Shown: in pieces, positions 32,947 to 45,084 of the stretch
Position numbering within the stretch: the first letter of the stretch is position 1
How the letters are laid out: each line of letters begins with the position of its first letter
From: Macrostomum hystrix
Lineage: Eukaryota; Platyhelminthes; Macrostomidae
DNA: 64,000 nucleotides
Assembly (NCBI GenBank): GCA_950097015.1
Contig: CATNEN010000001.1
Coordinates: 25,972,501-26,036,500, forward strand
Direction: 5' to 3'
Notes under the pieces: generated by a model
Seen by the model: only the letters and a program-made list of their open reading frames with translations
Told to the model about the DNA's origin: nothing
Databases searched by the model: none
Position numbers and translations under genes: made by a program

Positions 32947-33775
32947 CAGTAGTGAATGTATGGCTTTGAGTGCTTATGAATACAGATGCTAATTTACACA
33001 ATAATTAACTAATTTAATTACTCGATTGGTGATTTGCGTTTAAAATCTAACTCAACCAAGTTAAACAAACACAGCAGATAAACTAGTTTACTACAAAAAG
33101 AGAAAATCTCTTACACTGCCAACGTCCTACGGAATTTAACCTACTTTAAGCTCCAACACTTTCACATTGCTAGTAGGCCTAGCTAATAAAAAGGGCAAAT
33201 AGAAATCAATAAAGTCAACTCCAAACTGTTAATGCGGAAAAACGCGTACAAAAATCGAGAAATGGTCAAATCCAAATTTTGCAGAACAGTTTTTGTTATA
33301 AAAATAGAGATTTACGCTAGCAAAAAAACTTTAAAGTAAGATTAAAAATGCAAGTGAGTTTATCGAGAACTAGTTATTTGTGAAAAAAATATCTAAGCAA
33401 TACTAAGTCAGAAGAAGAGTATAAGATTTCTGACTACTTGTATCAATCAGTAGCATAGTCAGGAAATTATGAAAAAATGTTTTTTCTTATACAATTGAAA
33501 AACATGTTTTCAAATAACTGCGATACCTTCAAAATGTTGTTGATGCAGTTGAAATTTCTCTAACTCGATGACAAAACAGCATTGAAATCCGTTTGTTCGG
33601 TTAGTCAACCTGTGGTAAAGGTGAGTGTGGTTGGATGGAATTGTTAATGATTTTGTTTTTTGACTATAACAGCTGCAGAACCTACAACATGATCAGCAAT
33701 GTAGAATGCTTTCAGGATTTGGGGTTGAAAAATCCCGGGGATTGTGGATCCGAGGATCTAGGATTTTGGAAACTT
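32947..33775. other. AT-rich spacer
   Basis: No gene or RNA recognised. The last 60 bp show degenerate GGATTTGGG and GGATCTAGG motifs leading into the next array. Confidence 0.5.
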
Positions 33776-34285
33776 AAGGGATTTAGGATTCTGAAATCTT
33801 AAAGGATTGAAGATTCTGAAATCTTAAAGGATTGAGGATTCTGAAATCTTAAAGGATTGAGGATTCTGAAATCTTAAAGGATTGAGGATTCTGAAATCTT
33901 AAAGGATTGAGGATTCTGAAATCTTAAAGGATTGAGGATTCTGAAATCTTAAAGGATTGAGGATTCTGAAATCTTAAAGGATTGAGGATTCTGAAATCTT
34001 AAAGGATTGAGGATTCTGAAATCTTAAAGGATTGAGGATTCTGAAATCTTAAAGGATTGAGGATTCTGAAATCTTAAAGGATTGAGGATTCTGAAATCTT
34101 AAAGGATTGAGGATTCTGAAATCTTAAAGGATTGAGGATTCTGAAATCTTAAAGGATTGAGGATTCTGAAATCTTAAAGGATTGAGGATTCTGAAATCTA
34201 GAGGGATTGAGGATTCTGAAATCTAGAGGGATTGAGGATTCTGAAATCTAGAGGGATTGAGGATTCCGAAATCTTAAGTGATTGA
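33776..34285. repeat. 25-bp array, about 20 copies
   Basis: Core AAAGGATTGAGGATTCTGAA, ending ATCTT. The left 17 units are almost identical. The last few carry CTAGAGGGATTG in place of CTTAAAGGATTG. Confidence 0.95.
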
Positions 34286-34907
34286 CGATTGAAGAATCGT
34301 GGGATGCGGCCCCATAGCCTACAAGGCCTGATATGTACCGCCTGAAAGCTGTCAAGGAATCCCAATCTCAGTCAGGGATTAAACCACTTGTAGAATGGCA
34401 GTGAGCCAGTCTCCGCAGCATGTCGCAAGAAATGGACACCTTGACAGTCGCTGCACAGCACAGAACAGCGGCACTAAACAGTGAATAGTGGGATAAACCA
34501 ACTGGGATTTGAGGATCTTTTTTTATACAAAAATTGCGCCGCTTTCTTCATCTAGGCCCAACTCTCCGTTGCAGTCGAATGTTTATGCGAATCCCCTAGT
34601 GTAACCCAGCAGCACCAAAGCGTTTTTCTTACGCACCGCGATCGGCATCATGGCCACTTGAAAAACTACCTGTGGTGCCCCATGAACTTCAGGGCGTTAA
34701 TTCCATTACGCTAGACTACAAGAACTTACAGGCAATGCAGCCTCGCATGCAGTCTTCGAAAACAAGAAGATTAAAGCTCTAGACTGGAATTAAGCATTAT
34801 TGATTTCTAAGGATTAAGGACAAAGCAATTCTGGGGATCAAGGATAGACACAACCTGAGAAGAAATCCCTAGCGATCAAAAATATATAATCCTGGCGATT
34901 TACAAAG
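34286..34907. other. Spacer
   Basis: Unique sequence; no exon, RNA gene or transposon recognised. Confidence 0.5.
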
Positions 34908-36645
34908 GGGATTGAGGAATAAGAAATCCTTGGGATTGAGGAACAAGAAATCCTTGGGATTGAGGAAGAAGAAATCCTTGGGATTGAGGAAGAAGAAATC
35001 CTTGGGATTGAGGAAGAAGAAATCCTTGGGATTGAGGTAGAAGAAATCCTTGGGATTGAGGTAGAAGAAATCCTTGGGATTGAGGAAGAAGAAATCCTTG
35101 GGATTGAGGAAGAAGAAATCCTTGGGATTGAGGTAGAAGAAATCCTTGGGATTGAGGAAGAAGAAATCCTTGGGATTGAGGAAGAAGAAATCCTTGGGAT
35201 TGAGGAAGAAGAGGTCCTTGGGATTGAGGAACAAGAAATCCTTGGGATTGAGGAAGAAGAAATCCTTGGGATTGAGGAAGAAGAAATCCTTGGGATTGAG
35301 GAAGAAGAAATCCTTGGGATTGAGGAAGAAGAAATCCTTGGGATTGAGGAAGAAGAAATCCTTGGGATTGAGGTAGAAGAAATCCTTGGGATTGAGGAAG
35401 AAGAAATCCTTGGGATTGAGGAAGAAGAAATCCTTGGGATTGAGGAAGAAGAAATCCTTGGGATTGAGGTAGAAGAAATCCTTGGGATTGAGGAAGAAGA
35501 AATCCTTGGGATTGAGGAAGAAGAAATCCTTGGGATTGAGGAAGAAGAAATCCTTGGGATTGAGGAAGAAGAAATCCTTGGGATTGAGGAAGAAGAAATC
35601 CTTGGGATTGAGGTAGAAGAAATCCTTGGGATTGAGGAAGAAGAAATCCTTGGGATTGAGGAAGAAGAAATCCTTGGGATTGAGGAAGAAGAAATCCTTG
35701 GGATTGAGGAAGAAGAAATCCTTGGGATTGAGGAAGAAGAAATCCTTGGGATTGAGGAAGAAGAAATCCTTGGGATTGAGGAAGAAGAAATCCTTGGGAT
35801 TGAGGAAGAATAAATCCTTGGGATTGAGGAAGAAGAAATCCTTGGGATTGAGGAAGAAGAAATCCTTGGGATTGAGGAAGAAGAAATCCTTGGGATTGAG
35901 GTAGAAGAAATCCTTGGGATTGAGGAAGAAGAAATCCTTGGGATTGAGGTAGAAGAAATCCTTGGGATTGAGGAAGAAGAAATCCTTGGGATTGAGGAAG
36001 AAGAAATCCTTGGGATTGAGGAAGAAGAAATCCTTGGGATTGAGGTAGAAGAAATCCTTGGGATTGAGGAAGAAGAAATCCTTGGGATTGAGGAAGAAGA
36101 AATCCTTGGGATTGAGGAAGAAGAAATCCTTGGGATTGAGGAAGAAGAAATCCTTGGGATTGAGGAAGAAGAAATCCTTGGGATTGAGGTAGAAGAAATC
36201 CTTGGGATTGAGGAAGAAGAAATCCTTGGGATTGAGGAAGAAGAAATCCTTGGGATTGAGGAAGAAGAAATCCTTGGGATTGAGGAAGAAGAAATCCTTG
36301 GGATTGAGGAAGAAGAAATCCTTGGGATTGAGGAAGAAGAAATCCTTGGGATTGAGGTAGAAGAAATCCTTGGGATTGAGGAAGAAGAAATCCTTGGGAT
36401 TGAGGAAGAAGAAATCCTTGGGATTGAGGTAGAAGAAATCCTTGGGATTGAGGAAGAAGAAATCCTTGGGATTGAGGAAGAAGAAATCCTTGGGATTGAG
36501 GAAGAAGAAATCCTTGGGATTGAGGTAGAAGAAATCCTTGGGATTGAGGAAGAAGAAATCCTTGGGATTGAGAAAGAAGAAATCCTTGGGATTGAGGAAG
36601 AAGAAATCCTTGGGATTGAGGAAGAAGAAATCCTTGGGATTGAGG
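34908..36645. repeat. 24-bp array, about 72 copies
   Basis: Core GAAGAAATCCTTGGGATTGA, then GGAA or GGTA. Extremely homogeneous: the main variation is GGAAGAAG versus GGTAGAAG. Being 8 codons long, the unit leaves long frames open on both strands; one TAA in the GAAGAATAAATCC variant and the absence of any start or family signature argue against coding. Confidence 0.96.
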
Positions 36646-36646
36646 A

Positions 36647-36678
36647 TTGTAAAATCCTAGATATTTAGGATTTTACAA
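36647..36678. other. 13-bp perfect hairpin at array edge
   Basis: Arms TTGTAAAATCCTA and TAGGATTTTACAA with a 6-nt loop GATATT, starting right where the 24-bp array ends. Confidence 0.7.
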
Positions 36679-37230
36679 CCCTTGAGACTGAAGATAAAAG
36701 AATGCTGGTGGTTTTGAGGGATAAGGAAAGCGAAAGAATGAGGGCGTCAATCGATGCCAGTTGAGGGCAGTGTCCGCTAATAATTACCTGCTGATAAATG
36801 GCTTGGAAAGCCAAGCGAAAGCAGGACACACTGGCCAAGTAGACAAAGACTGGAGAATGTAGAAAGGCTTGGAAATTAGCGCACTAAACTAGAAGAAGGA
36901 TAATATTGTTGCCAATACAACCGCCTATAGTCAGTTTTAGCGAGGCCGGTGCATTGCAGCATTCTGGCCTGGCTTGACTGTGAGTCACCGCTTGGCCCGA
37001 TACAGGCTCTCTGGTATATTGATGAGGCCAAGCTTCAATCGGTTTCGGCATCTCTTTGGGTGTCGTCTCTGTGCATTGTGCCAGCACACAATGGGACATT
37101 CTCACTTCTTCTTCCACTAGTGACAATCGACTTTATGTCACATCCCTTAAGTTTTTCATATAAACAGCAAATTAAACATAATTGAAACTGCCTAATCATC
37201 TAGACTCGAAATCTAATAAAACTGTAGGGT
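36679..37230. other. Spacer
   Basis: Unique sequence; no family signature in its short open frames. Confidence 0.5.
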
Positions 37231-37990
37231 ATTTTGATTTGTGGATCTTGTAGTTTAGGGATCAGGTAGTTTAGGGATCTGGTGGTTTAGGGATCTGGTA
37301 GTTTAGGGATCTTGTACTTTAGGAATCTCGTAGTTAAAGAATCTTGCAGTTAAGGAATCTTGTAGTTTAGGGATCTTGTTGTTAAGGGATCTTGCAGTTT
37401 AGGTGTCTTATAGTTTAGGGATCTGGTAGTTTAGGGATCTGGTAGTTTAGGGATCTGGTAGTTAAGGGATCTGGTAGTTTAGGATCTGGCAGTTAAGGAA
37501 TCTTGTAGTTAAGGGATCTTCTAGTTTAGGAATCTCGTAGTTACAGAATCTTGTAGTTAAGGAATCTTGTAGTTAAGGAATCTTGCAGTTTAGGGATCTT
37601 GTAGTTTAGGGACCATGTAGTTTAGGGATCTTGTAGTTTAGGGATCTTGTAGTTAAGGAATCTTGTAGTTAAGGAATCTTGCAGTTTAGGGATCTTGTAG
37701 TTTAGGGACCATGTAGTTTAGGGATCTTGTAGTTTAGGGATCTTGCAGTTTTGGGATCTTGTTGTTAAGGGATCTTGCAGTTTAGGTGTCTTATAGTTTA
37801 GGTGTCTTATAGTTTAGGGATCTGGTAGTTTAGGGATCTGGTAGTTTAGGGATCTGGTAGTTTAGGGATCTTGTAGTTTTGGGATCTTGTTGTTAAGGGA
37901 TCTTGCAGTTTAGGTGTCTTATAGTTTAGGGATCTGGTAGTTTAGGGATCTGGTAGTTTAGGGATCTGGTAGTTTAGGGATCTGGCAATT
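37231..37990. repeat. 16-bp array, about 47 copies
   Basis: Unit GTAGTTTAGGGATCTT with GGT, TTG and AAG variants; moderately heterogeneous. A block of several units (TTGTTGTTAAGGG to TTATAGTTTAGG) recurs near 37375, 37745 and 37880. Confidence 0.93.
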
Positions 37991-38604
37991 AAGGGAACGG
38001 GTGTGAATTTGGGGATTTGATAGTTGCGTGTTTTTCACTCGTTGCTTTGGGGAAGTTGAATATAGGGGATTCTGAACCACCCTTTGCCCAAAATACAAGG
38101 GTCAAAATCGTTGATAATAAGCATTGCGACCTTTGTGTACATAAAATGCACAATTTAGAGCAATTTATCGCATTATTCATAACTGCATGGAATTGAACCA
38201 GCTTTGGGTCAACTGAAAAAATGAAAAAAAAACAATTACGAAAAAAGAAGCAGTGCTGGCAAAGCGATGAAAATTTTAGAACAGAAAACTGGAATCAATG
38301 AGAAAGCACCGAGAACCAGCGCGTGTTGGATTTCTCTCCCACAGGTTTCCAATGTCCTTTGCCCGACAATAAGCATTTAGCTGCAGGACATTCTATATCC
38401 ATATGTGAACACATCAATGTATCCAATATTATTATTATATGAAAAATATTGGCCACCAGTTGTGATGAAAGCCAGGAAATGTAACAGCGTTTCCGATTGC
38501 CTGCCAGAAATAATCACATGAATAAGCTGGTGATTCTCACATTTCTGTGCTGCATCACTGAACTACATTCTTAATTTTCTGTGCAAACTTTTCTGTGCAA
38601 TCTC
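37991..38604. other. Spacer
   Basis: AT-rich; nothing recognised. Confidence 0.5.
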
Positions 38605-38975
38605 TTGCTAGTTCTCTACCCACTTCATCAATATCTTCCTAGTTCTCTACCCACTTCATCAATCTCTTCCTAGTTCTCTACCCACTTCATCAATCTCTTC
38701 CTAGTTCTCTACCCACTTTATCAATCTCTTCCTAGTTCTCTACCCACTTCATCAATCTCTTCCTAGTTCTCTACCCACTTTATCAATCTCTTCCTAGTTC
38801 TCTACCCACTTCATCAATCTCTTCCTAGTTCTCTACCCACTTTATCAATCTCTCCTTAGCTCTCTACCTGATCTATCAATCTCACCTTAGCTCTCTACCT
38901 GATCTATCAATCTCACCTTAGCTCTCTACCTGATCTATCAATCTAACCTTAGCTCTCTACCTGATCTATCTCACA
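38605..38975. repeat. 31-bp array, about 12 copies
   Basis: Core CTAGTTCTCTACCCACTTCA, then TCAATCTCTTC. The right third shifts to a variant TTAGCTCTCTACCTGATC. Strongly pyrimidine on the plus strand. Confidence 0.93.
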
Positions 38976-40775
38976 TTATAGATCATATTTATAGATCGTA
39001 TTTATATCACAATACCTCCCTACTTGTTAGTAGGACCTCGTAATATCTGCTAATCTGCAACAATTAACTTCAATACATATCGGGTAGATATTGACCACAA
39101 TCTTGTTAGTGTTTAAACAGATCCCCCAAATGAATAAAGTCAGACTGCACTGCATTGTGGCTAATCCTCTCAGATCATTTTCGGCCTGGCAACCAGGGGG
39201 GTCTAACCTAACCAAAATACAATAAACAGTGCAGTTGCTATCTGTCTGACCAACACTTTTTACCAAAGCTGGTTCACTCCATAGAAATCTATGATTTTTT
39301 ATATTAAAAACCATCACAACGACCACCAAACACAGAGGAACTAGACTTGTAAATGTCGCAAGACAAGACGGGAATGTGGCAAAACGATAGTAACTGTAGC
39401 CAGCATTAAAATATTATGACAAACTGATTGCTGAAATGCCAGGTGAAGAAGATATAGTTCCTCTCGCAAGAAATAAAGATGAAACGGAAATCCGTACAGG
39501 CGATGGAAAGTTCGCAGCGTTGGCATCATAGCCTGGCTAGCGGTGATAAAAACCAAAGCCGAATTCGTTATTTACCATTTTAGTATATTATAGAATGCTA
39601 CAACTTTATGCTTCAGGCTAGCGCAGAGAGAGATATTGACAGGTTTATTATGCCATCGTTAAACACGGGAAACCCGAATTCAAATATGATTGATGAATGC
39701 TTGCGAAAACTGACTCTCAGCGCACGCTAGCAGATATCTAGACATTTTATCAAACTTTTAACTAACTGGAATATAGCACTCGCATAGTAAGCAGAACACG
39801 ACTATACAGGTGACTGTACAGTTCTAATTTTATTTCATGGACTTTTTACAAATAATTTTTATCTATAGCGGCAATGCTAAGAGCCTTCATAGGATTTCTA
39901 ATGGACTGATTAGCTACTTAGGAAAGGCTGCGAGTTGCAGAACCCAACTCCTAACTACAAGATAAGAAGACGTCAAGGTGGTTGAAGAGAGGGAGTGGGT
40001 CACTGGCTGGGCAGGTAGATACTATTAGGCCCCAGCTGATGTTGCTGCAGTGCGTTTACTTGCAGAGGTGGGTGGTTTTGGTTACGCTCTGTGCGAATCT
40101 TTGCTAGTACAAAAACTGGATCAATCATTCAAAATGACCGGCGCAAATGACTAGCATAGTGCACAAACTAGACACACACAGAGATGCACATACAGATAGA
40201 TTGCTAGAATGGAATAAAGTCAAGATGAAGCACAGCTTCAGAATCTGCCCCGATTCTAGGAAGAGAATCAAAGCCAAGCGACAATGGAAAGAAAGATTTT
40301 ACTTTTGAAATTTCAAGTTCTCCTATCGTGATTGAAAATTTGCGGCAGAAATCAAAGAAAAAAGTCAATTCTGCCGAGCATTATTGTGACCACTCTCTGG
40401 CAGAGTAAGCCATTCTCTTTTCTCATTCTCATTCAGCTTTTTGTTCCCGAAAAAACAGACGTACAAAAATGCCAGAGGTAGGAAAAATAGCGATTTTTCA
40501 GCCGTTGGCACTCGCTTTGGTCCGGTGAGCCAGTTCAATGTGAGCACTCATCTAGCTAAGCTGGCTTCAGCTTTTTTTTCTACTTGAGCCAAAAAATGGG
40601 CGCCAGGCAAGAATGCCGAGGCTATTTTAACTGAAGACGGCACGCTTTTTACGTAAATATAATGCCGGAATCCAAGTCAAACAACAGCGAACAGCATTGC
40701 ATAACTGGCTTCCATTATTTTTGTTGGCATCATCAACAATGAAAATATTTTTTCATTATCTTTAAAATCGACGAT
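38976..40775. other. Long unique spacer
   Basis: About 1.8 kb with no gene, repeat or transposon recognised. Confidence 0.5.
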
Positions 40776-40851
40776 CTAGAAGCAAGAGGGACTGCTTGTA
40801 GGTCCAAACCTTTTGAAGAACCCAGCTCTTAAGATAAACAGCATGTGAAGT

Positions 40852-40915
40852 AACGAGCTCGCAAAGTAACGAGCTCGCAAAGTAACGAGCTCGCAAAGTA
40901 ACGAGCTCGCAAGTA
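40852..40915. repeat. Short 16-bp array at the mariner break
   Basis: Four units of GTAACGAGCTCGCAAA. It shares AAGTAACGAG with both the mariner end and the larger array at 41925-42375. Confidence 0.9.
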
Positions 40916-40924
40916 AATACGAGT

Positions 40925-41519
40925 TCTGACGGCCCCTGGGCCCCCACTGCATGGACTGCTGCTTAGTCAGTGGATAAAACATTGGCAGTGGTGTCTCATC
41001 CATACTGATGAGAAGTCGTTTAAACTCCTGATCACCAAGTTGCTGCCACAACTGCAAGTTCTCCGTTGCACAGTGAATTCGCTTTCTTTTGTGGTCCAGG
41101 GTCAACTCACGCGGCACCCACTTGGCACAGACTCTCGACCAGTTTATCTCCTTTAAGATGCGGCTCACAGAAGCAATGGAGATGCTACAGACCTCCTCAA
41201 CTTCACGCAATGTGGCAGAAGGATTGGCGCAGAGGTAATCACGGACAATCTGTTTGCTGTTGTCATCCGTTGACGTGCGGGGGCGACCTGACCTCGGCGC
41301 GTCACCACATCCTGTAGCACCATCGCGGAACGCCTTGCAGTGAGCATAAACCCGCGCTTGCGATAGTGCCTGATCTCCAAATGCCTGGTTCAGGTCCCGA
41401 GCGATATCGCATGGCTTCTTTCCAAGTTGAACCAGACCAGCGATAAAATGCCTTTGTCCTTCCTTCGATCCAAGTTCTGAATGATCTTTCGGTCGTTCCA
41501 TAGTCTCACTTGAAAGCAC
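40925..41519 (-). pseudogene. Mariner transposase, C-terminally truncated
   Basis: About 198 residues remain of the usual 340-350. The N-terminal helix-turn-helix domain is complete (MERPKDHSELGSKEGQRHFI ... QARVYAHCKAFRDG), as are the GRPRTST linker and second helix-turn-helix (ATLREVEEVCSISIASVSRI). The interdomain motif WVPRELT is present. The catalytic domain begins with SMDETPLPMFYP, whose Asp is the first of the DDD/E triad, and KQQSMQW. The second and third acidic residues are missing, so this copy cannot be active. The open frame runs on into the 16-bp repeats with unrelated residues. Confidence 0.88.
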
Positions 41520-41924
41520 TTTTCAGTCAAGTCTCTCAGTCAAGCATTTGCAATTTTGAGCAGCCCCATGCAGCTTAAAAAACAAAAATTCCTAGGCAAC
41601 TTTGCCCATAAACAGCAGACACCGGAGACAGTATCAGAAGCAGCTGAGTGCATCAGCAGCATCATTAGCAGTTTTCAAGTTCTAAGCAAGTTCTCAGGTA
41701 TATAGACCACAGACAAAAATCGTAATTTTTAATCTCGAGGTCTGGACTTCAATGTGAGATTTCACTGGTGCATGTAGACCGATAGAGTTGCAACTGAAGC
41801 TGTGTGCTGTCCATATTTGCAAAATTACAAGGTAAAATTTCAAGTTAAAAAGTTTATCCATTAAAAAGTTATGACTAAATTCTCGTTACTTTTGAAACAC
41901 CCCTCGTACAAGTTTGTGTCGTAA

Positions 41925-42375
41925 CGAGTTTTTGAAGTAACGAGCTAGTGAAGTAACGAGCGAGTGAAGTAACGAGCTAGTGAAGTAACGAGCTAGTGAA
42001 GTAACGAGCTAGTGAAGTAACGAGCTAGTGAAGTAACGAGCTAGTGAAGTAACGAGCTAGTGAAGTAACGAGCTAGTGAAGTAACGAACCAGAAAGTGAA
42101 GTAACGAGCTAGTGAAGTAACGAGCTAGTGAAGTAACGAGCTAGTGAAGTAACGAGCTAGTGAAGTAACGAGCTAGTGAAGTAACGAGCTAGTGAAATAA
42201 CGAGCTTGTCAAGTAACGAGCTTGTCAAGTAACGAGCTAGTGAAATAACGAGCTTGTCAAGTAACGAGCTTGTCAAGTAACGAGCTTGTCAAGTTACGAG
42301 CTTGTGAAGTACTGAGTTTTTGAAGTACTGAGTTTGTGAATTAACGAGCTTGTGAAGTAACGAGCTTGTAAAGTA
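41925..42375. repeat. 16-bp array abutting the mariner end
   Basis: About 28 units of GTAACGAGCTAGTGAA, with GCTTGTCAA and GCTTGTGAA variants to the right, starting within 15-25 bp of the transposon terminus. Confidence 0.95.
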
Positions 42376-44204
42376 TTAAACCTGTCAAAAATAAATGCCT
42401 GTGGCTCAATAAGCCTTTCAGTTTCAAGTTTTAAATCTGTATAAATTGTGATAGTTTTCACATTTTAAGATGAAAATGCTTTGGTCTTCTTGGGTTTAGA
42501 ACTACGAATGTTTAGTACGCTAATAAGGATTAGCAACGAAACAGGTGTCACTCGTCGCTAGACACCAGTTTAGAAATAACAACAACAGCCTAATTGATTT
42601 AGGATTAAATGGAATTTGTCAAGACTGCCCAGAAGAGAAATTCTCCCTGCAGTCCCTGTAGTCCATTGGATGTGCAAGAATTTGTAAAAAAAGATGGAAG
42701 CGATCGAGTCATCTAGCTGGCGAACAAGATTGTTTGCGTAGCGGGCGCCAGTCATTGCTGAGGCAATTGCTGCAGCTATCACTGAAGTCCTCAGTTGCTA
42801 GCTATCAAACGGATCGGAGTTTGTTATTTTATTATTTCTTAGCGACGACTTCAACTCGCGGAAGAGCTCCAATGACGCTAGCTGCGCCTGCCTGTCCGTC
42901 TGCCTTCACACGGTCTGTCTAAGAGCCCCAGACCACAATTAGAATTATTAATGCAGGCCAATATTCATCGGCATCATTTCAGTGAAACCGGTCGGGGAAC
43001 AGCAGCAATATCATGGCAGCCCCCTGAGTCACATGGCATAGCCAATGAAGATCGCATACAACAGGGTGAAAGTCACGAACACTTTCTTGTCTGTCTGTGT
43101 CTGTGTGTGTCTGTGTGTGTCTGTGTGTGCGTGTGCTGTGCGCCATTCGTTAAACTAACACATAACGATTAAACCTGATGATCCTTCCAGTGGAAAACTA
43201 TCTCAACAGCCTAGCTATAGAGAATGTGGTTTAAAATTCGAGCCTAGGCTTGCATAGAAACAATATACTGGGGCTTGTACTTAATTATGGGAACTTAATT
43301 GCATAGAAACAATCACCTGCCAGTGGCATTATTAGACAGACGATGCGCACTAAAATATGTGACTCAGACGGGTCAATCGTGCAAACAGCAGTAGATTAAC
43401 GCTGCCCACACATTAGTAAGGTACAAGCTGAGGTGGGGCTGTGACTCATTCATCAGCTATATACGTCACTCTCTTCTGCAATTGTTTCCACTCTCTCAGC
43501 TGCAGTCCTCAATGAGGACCCAAGAACTACAATTCGCGTAGTGCCCGATCGCGCGCACAATAGAAAGAGGAAGGTGTGAAAATAGTGAAATAAAGACACG
43601 CGACTCATCACGACTGAAAATTTCCCGCGCCTAGCCGGGCGGAGATCCCAAAATAGGAAGTATGAGAATCTACAAGCTATGAGTTTTCTAGATCCTCATA
43701 ACTGCAGCTGCATTAGACTCAGTGCACAAAGGAAACCCACAAGCTGTAGCCATAGTCAGAAAAGGGAAAACTATAGTAGTTCCTGAGCACACAGCCTTCT
43801 TAAGGGCCAAGCAATGTAACTAAACAGTAGAGAGTGAAGATTTTCTAGCAATTGTAGCCACACTGAAAGAAACTTTTTTGATTCAACGCGGCAGACCACA
43901 GCGAGCAGCAAGTCTTTGAAGGCTCGAGATGGAAATTTTACACCTGCTTGGAAGCTTAATGGATTCTGTTGGAGCAGCAATTATCGATTGAAACTAGATG
44001 CTCATTACAATGTTCCACATGGCTACACGCTAAGATAAAAAGCATCATCACACTTGCAGAGTTACATGACAGCTTTTATTGAAGCTGAACTGACCGTCAC
44101 TTAGTTCAATACTTAACGTTTCTGTGCATTCTTACAAACTTATTTTCGGAAACATAATCAAGAATAATGAGCAATGGAATCAGAGATTTAAAATGCATCG
44201 GATT
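42376..44204. other. Long unique spacer
   Basis: A (TG)n-rich microsatellite lies at 43088-43135. GTCCTC-AAT-GAGGAC is a small inverted repeat near 43507. No gene recognised. Confidence 0.5.
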
Positions 44205-45084
44205 TCTTTAAAGATTCGGAGTTTCTAGAAGTTTCGGAGTTCTTAAAAGTTTCGGAGTTTCTAGAAGTTTCGCAGTTCCTGGAAGTTTCGGAGTTTCTAG
44301 AATTTTCGGAGTTCCTGGAAGTTTCGGAGTTTCTAGAAGTTTCGGAGTTCTTAAAAGTTTCGGAGTTCCTGGAAGTTTCGGAGTTTCTAGAAGTTTCGGA
44401 GTTTCTCAGAAGTTTCGGAGTTTCTAGAAGTTTCGGAGTTTCTAGAAGTTTCGGAGTTTCTCAGAAGTTTCGGAGTTTCTAGAAGTTTCGGAGTTTCTAG
44501 AAGTTTCGGAGTTTCTAGAAGTTTCGGAGTTTCTAGAAGTTTCGGAGTTCCTGGAAGTTTCGGAGTTTCTAGAAGTTTCGGAGTTTCTAGAGGTTTCGGA
44601 GTTCCTGGAAGTTTCGGAGTTTCTAGAAGTTTCGGAGTTCTTAAAAGTTTCGGAGTTCCTGGAAGTTTCGGAGTTTCTAGAATTTTCAGAGTTTCTAGAA
44701 GTTTCGGAGTTTCTAGAATTTTCAGAGTTCCTGGAAGTTTCGGAGTTTCTAGAAGTTTCGGAGTTTCTAGAAGTTTCGAAGTTTCTAGAAGTTTCGGAGT
44801 TTCTAGAAGTTTCGGAGTTTCTAGAAGTTTCGGAGTTCCTGGAAATTTCGGAGTTTCTAGAATTTTCGGAGTTTCTAGAGGTTTCGGAGTTCCTGGAAGT
44901 TTCGGAGTTTCTAGAAGTTTCGGAGTTCTTAAAAGTTTCGGAGTTCCTGGAAGTTTCGGAGTTTCTAGAATTTTCAGAGTTCCTGGAAGTTTCGGAGTTT
45001 CTAGAATTTTCGGAGTTCCTGGAAGTTTCAGAGTTCCTGGAAGTTTCGGAGTTTCTAGAAGTTTCAGAGTTTCTAGAAGTTTGT
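44205..45084. repeat. 18-bp array bearing heat-shock-element consensus
   Basis: About 49 units of GTTTCGGAGTTTCTAGAA. Across each unit junction most copies read TTCTAGAAGTTTC, the three-pentamer heat-shock element TTCnnGAAnnTTC. I count about 27 copies of TTCTAGAA; others have TTCCTGGAA (STAT-type TTCnnnGAA) or TTCTTAAAA. Confidence 0.95.

Larger units (their letters stand above)
40776..41910 (-). mobile_element. Truncated mariner-type DNA transposon
   Basis: The outer 5' end appears to be at 41910: read on the minus strand, TACGAGGGGTGTTTCAAAAG, typical of mariner/IS630-type ends and starting with the TA target dinucleotide. About 390 bp of leader precede the transposase ATG at 41519. The other end is not found: the copy is cut inside the transposase near 40920, where four AAGTAACGAGCTCGCA-type repeats (40852-40915) replace the remainder. 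Confidence 0.8.

Noticed and set aside
37231-37990. TTTAGGG motifs resembling telomeric repeat
   Set aside because: TTTAGGG occurs once per 16-bp unit with intervening ATCTTGTAG; not a telomere or interstitial telomere tract.
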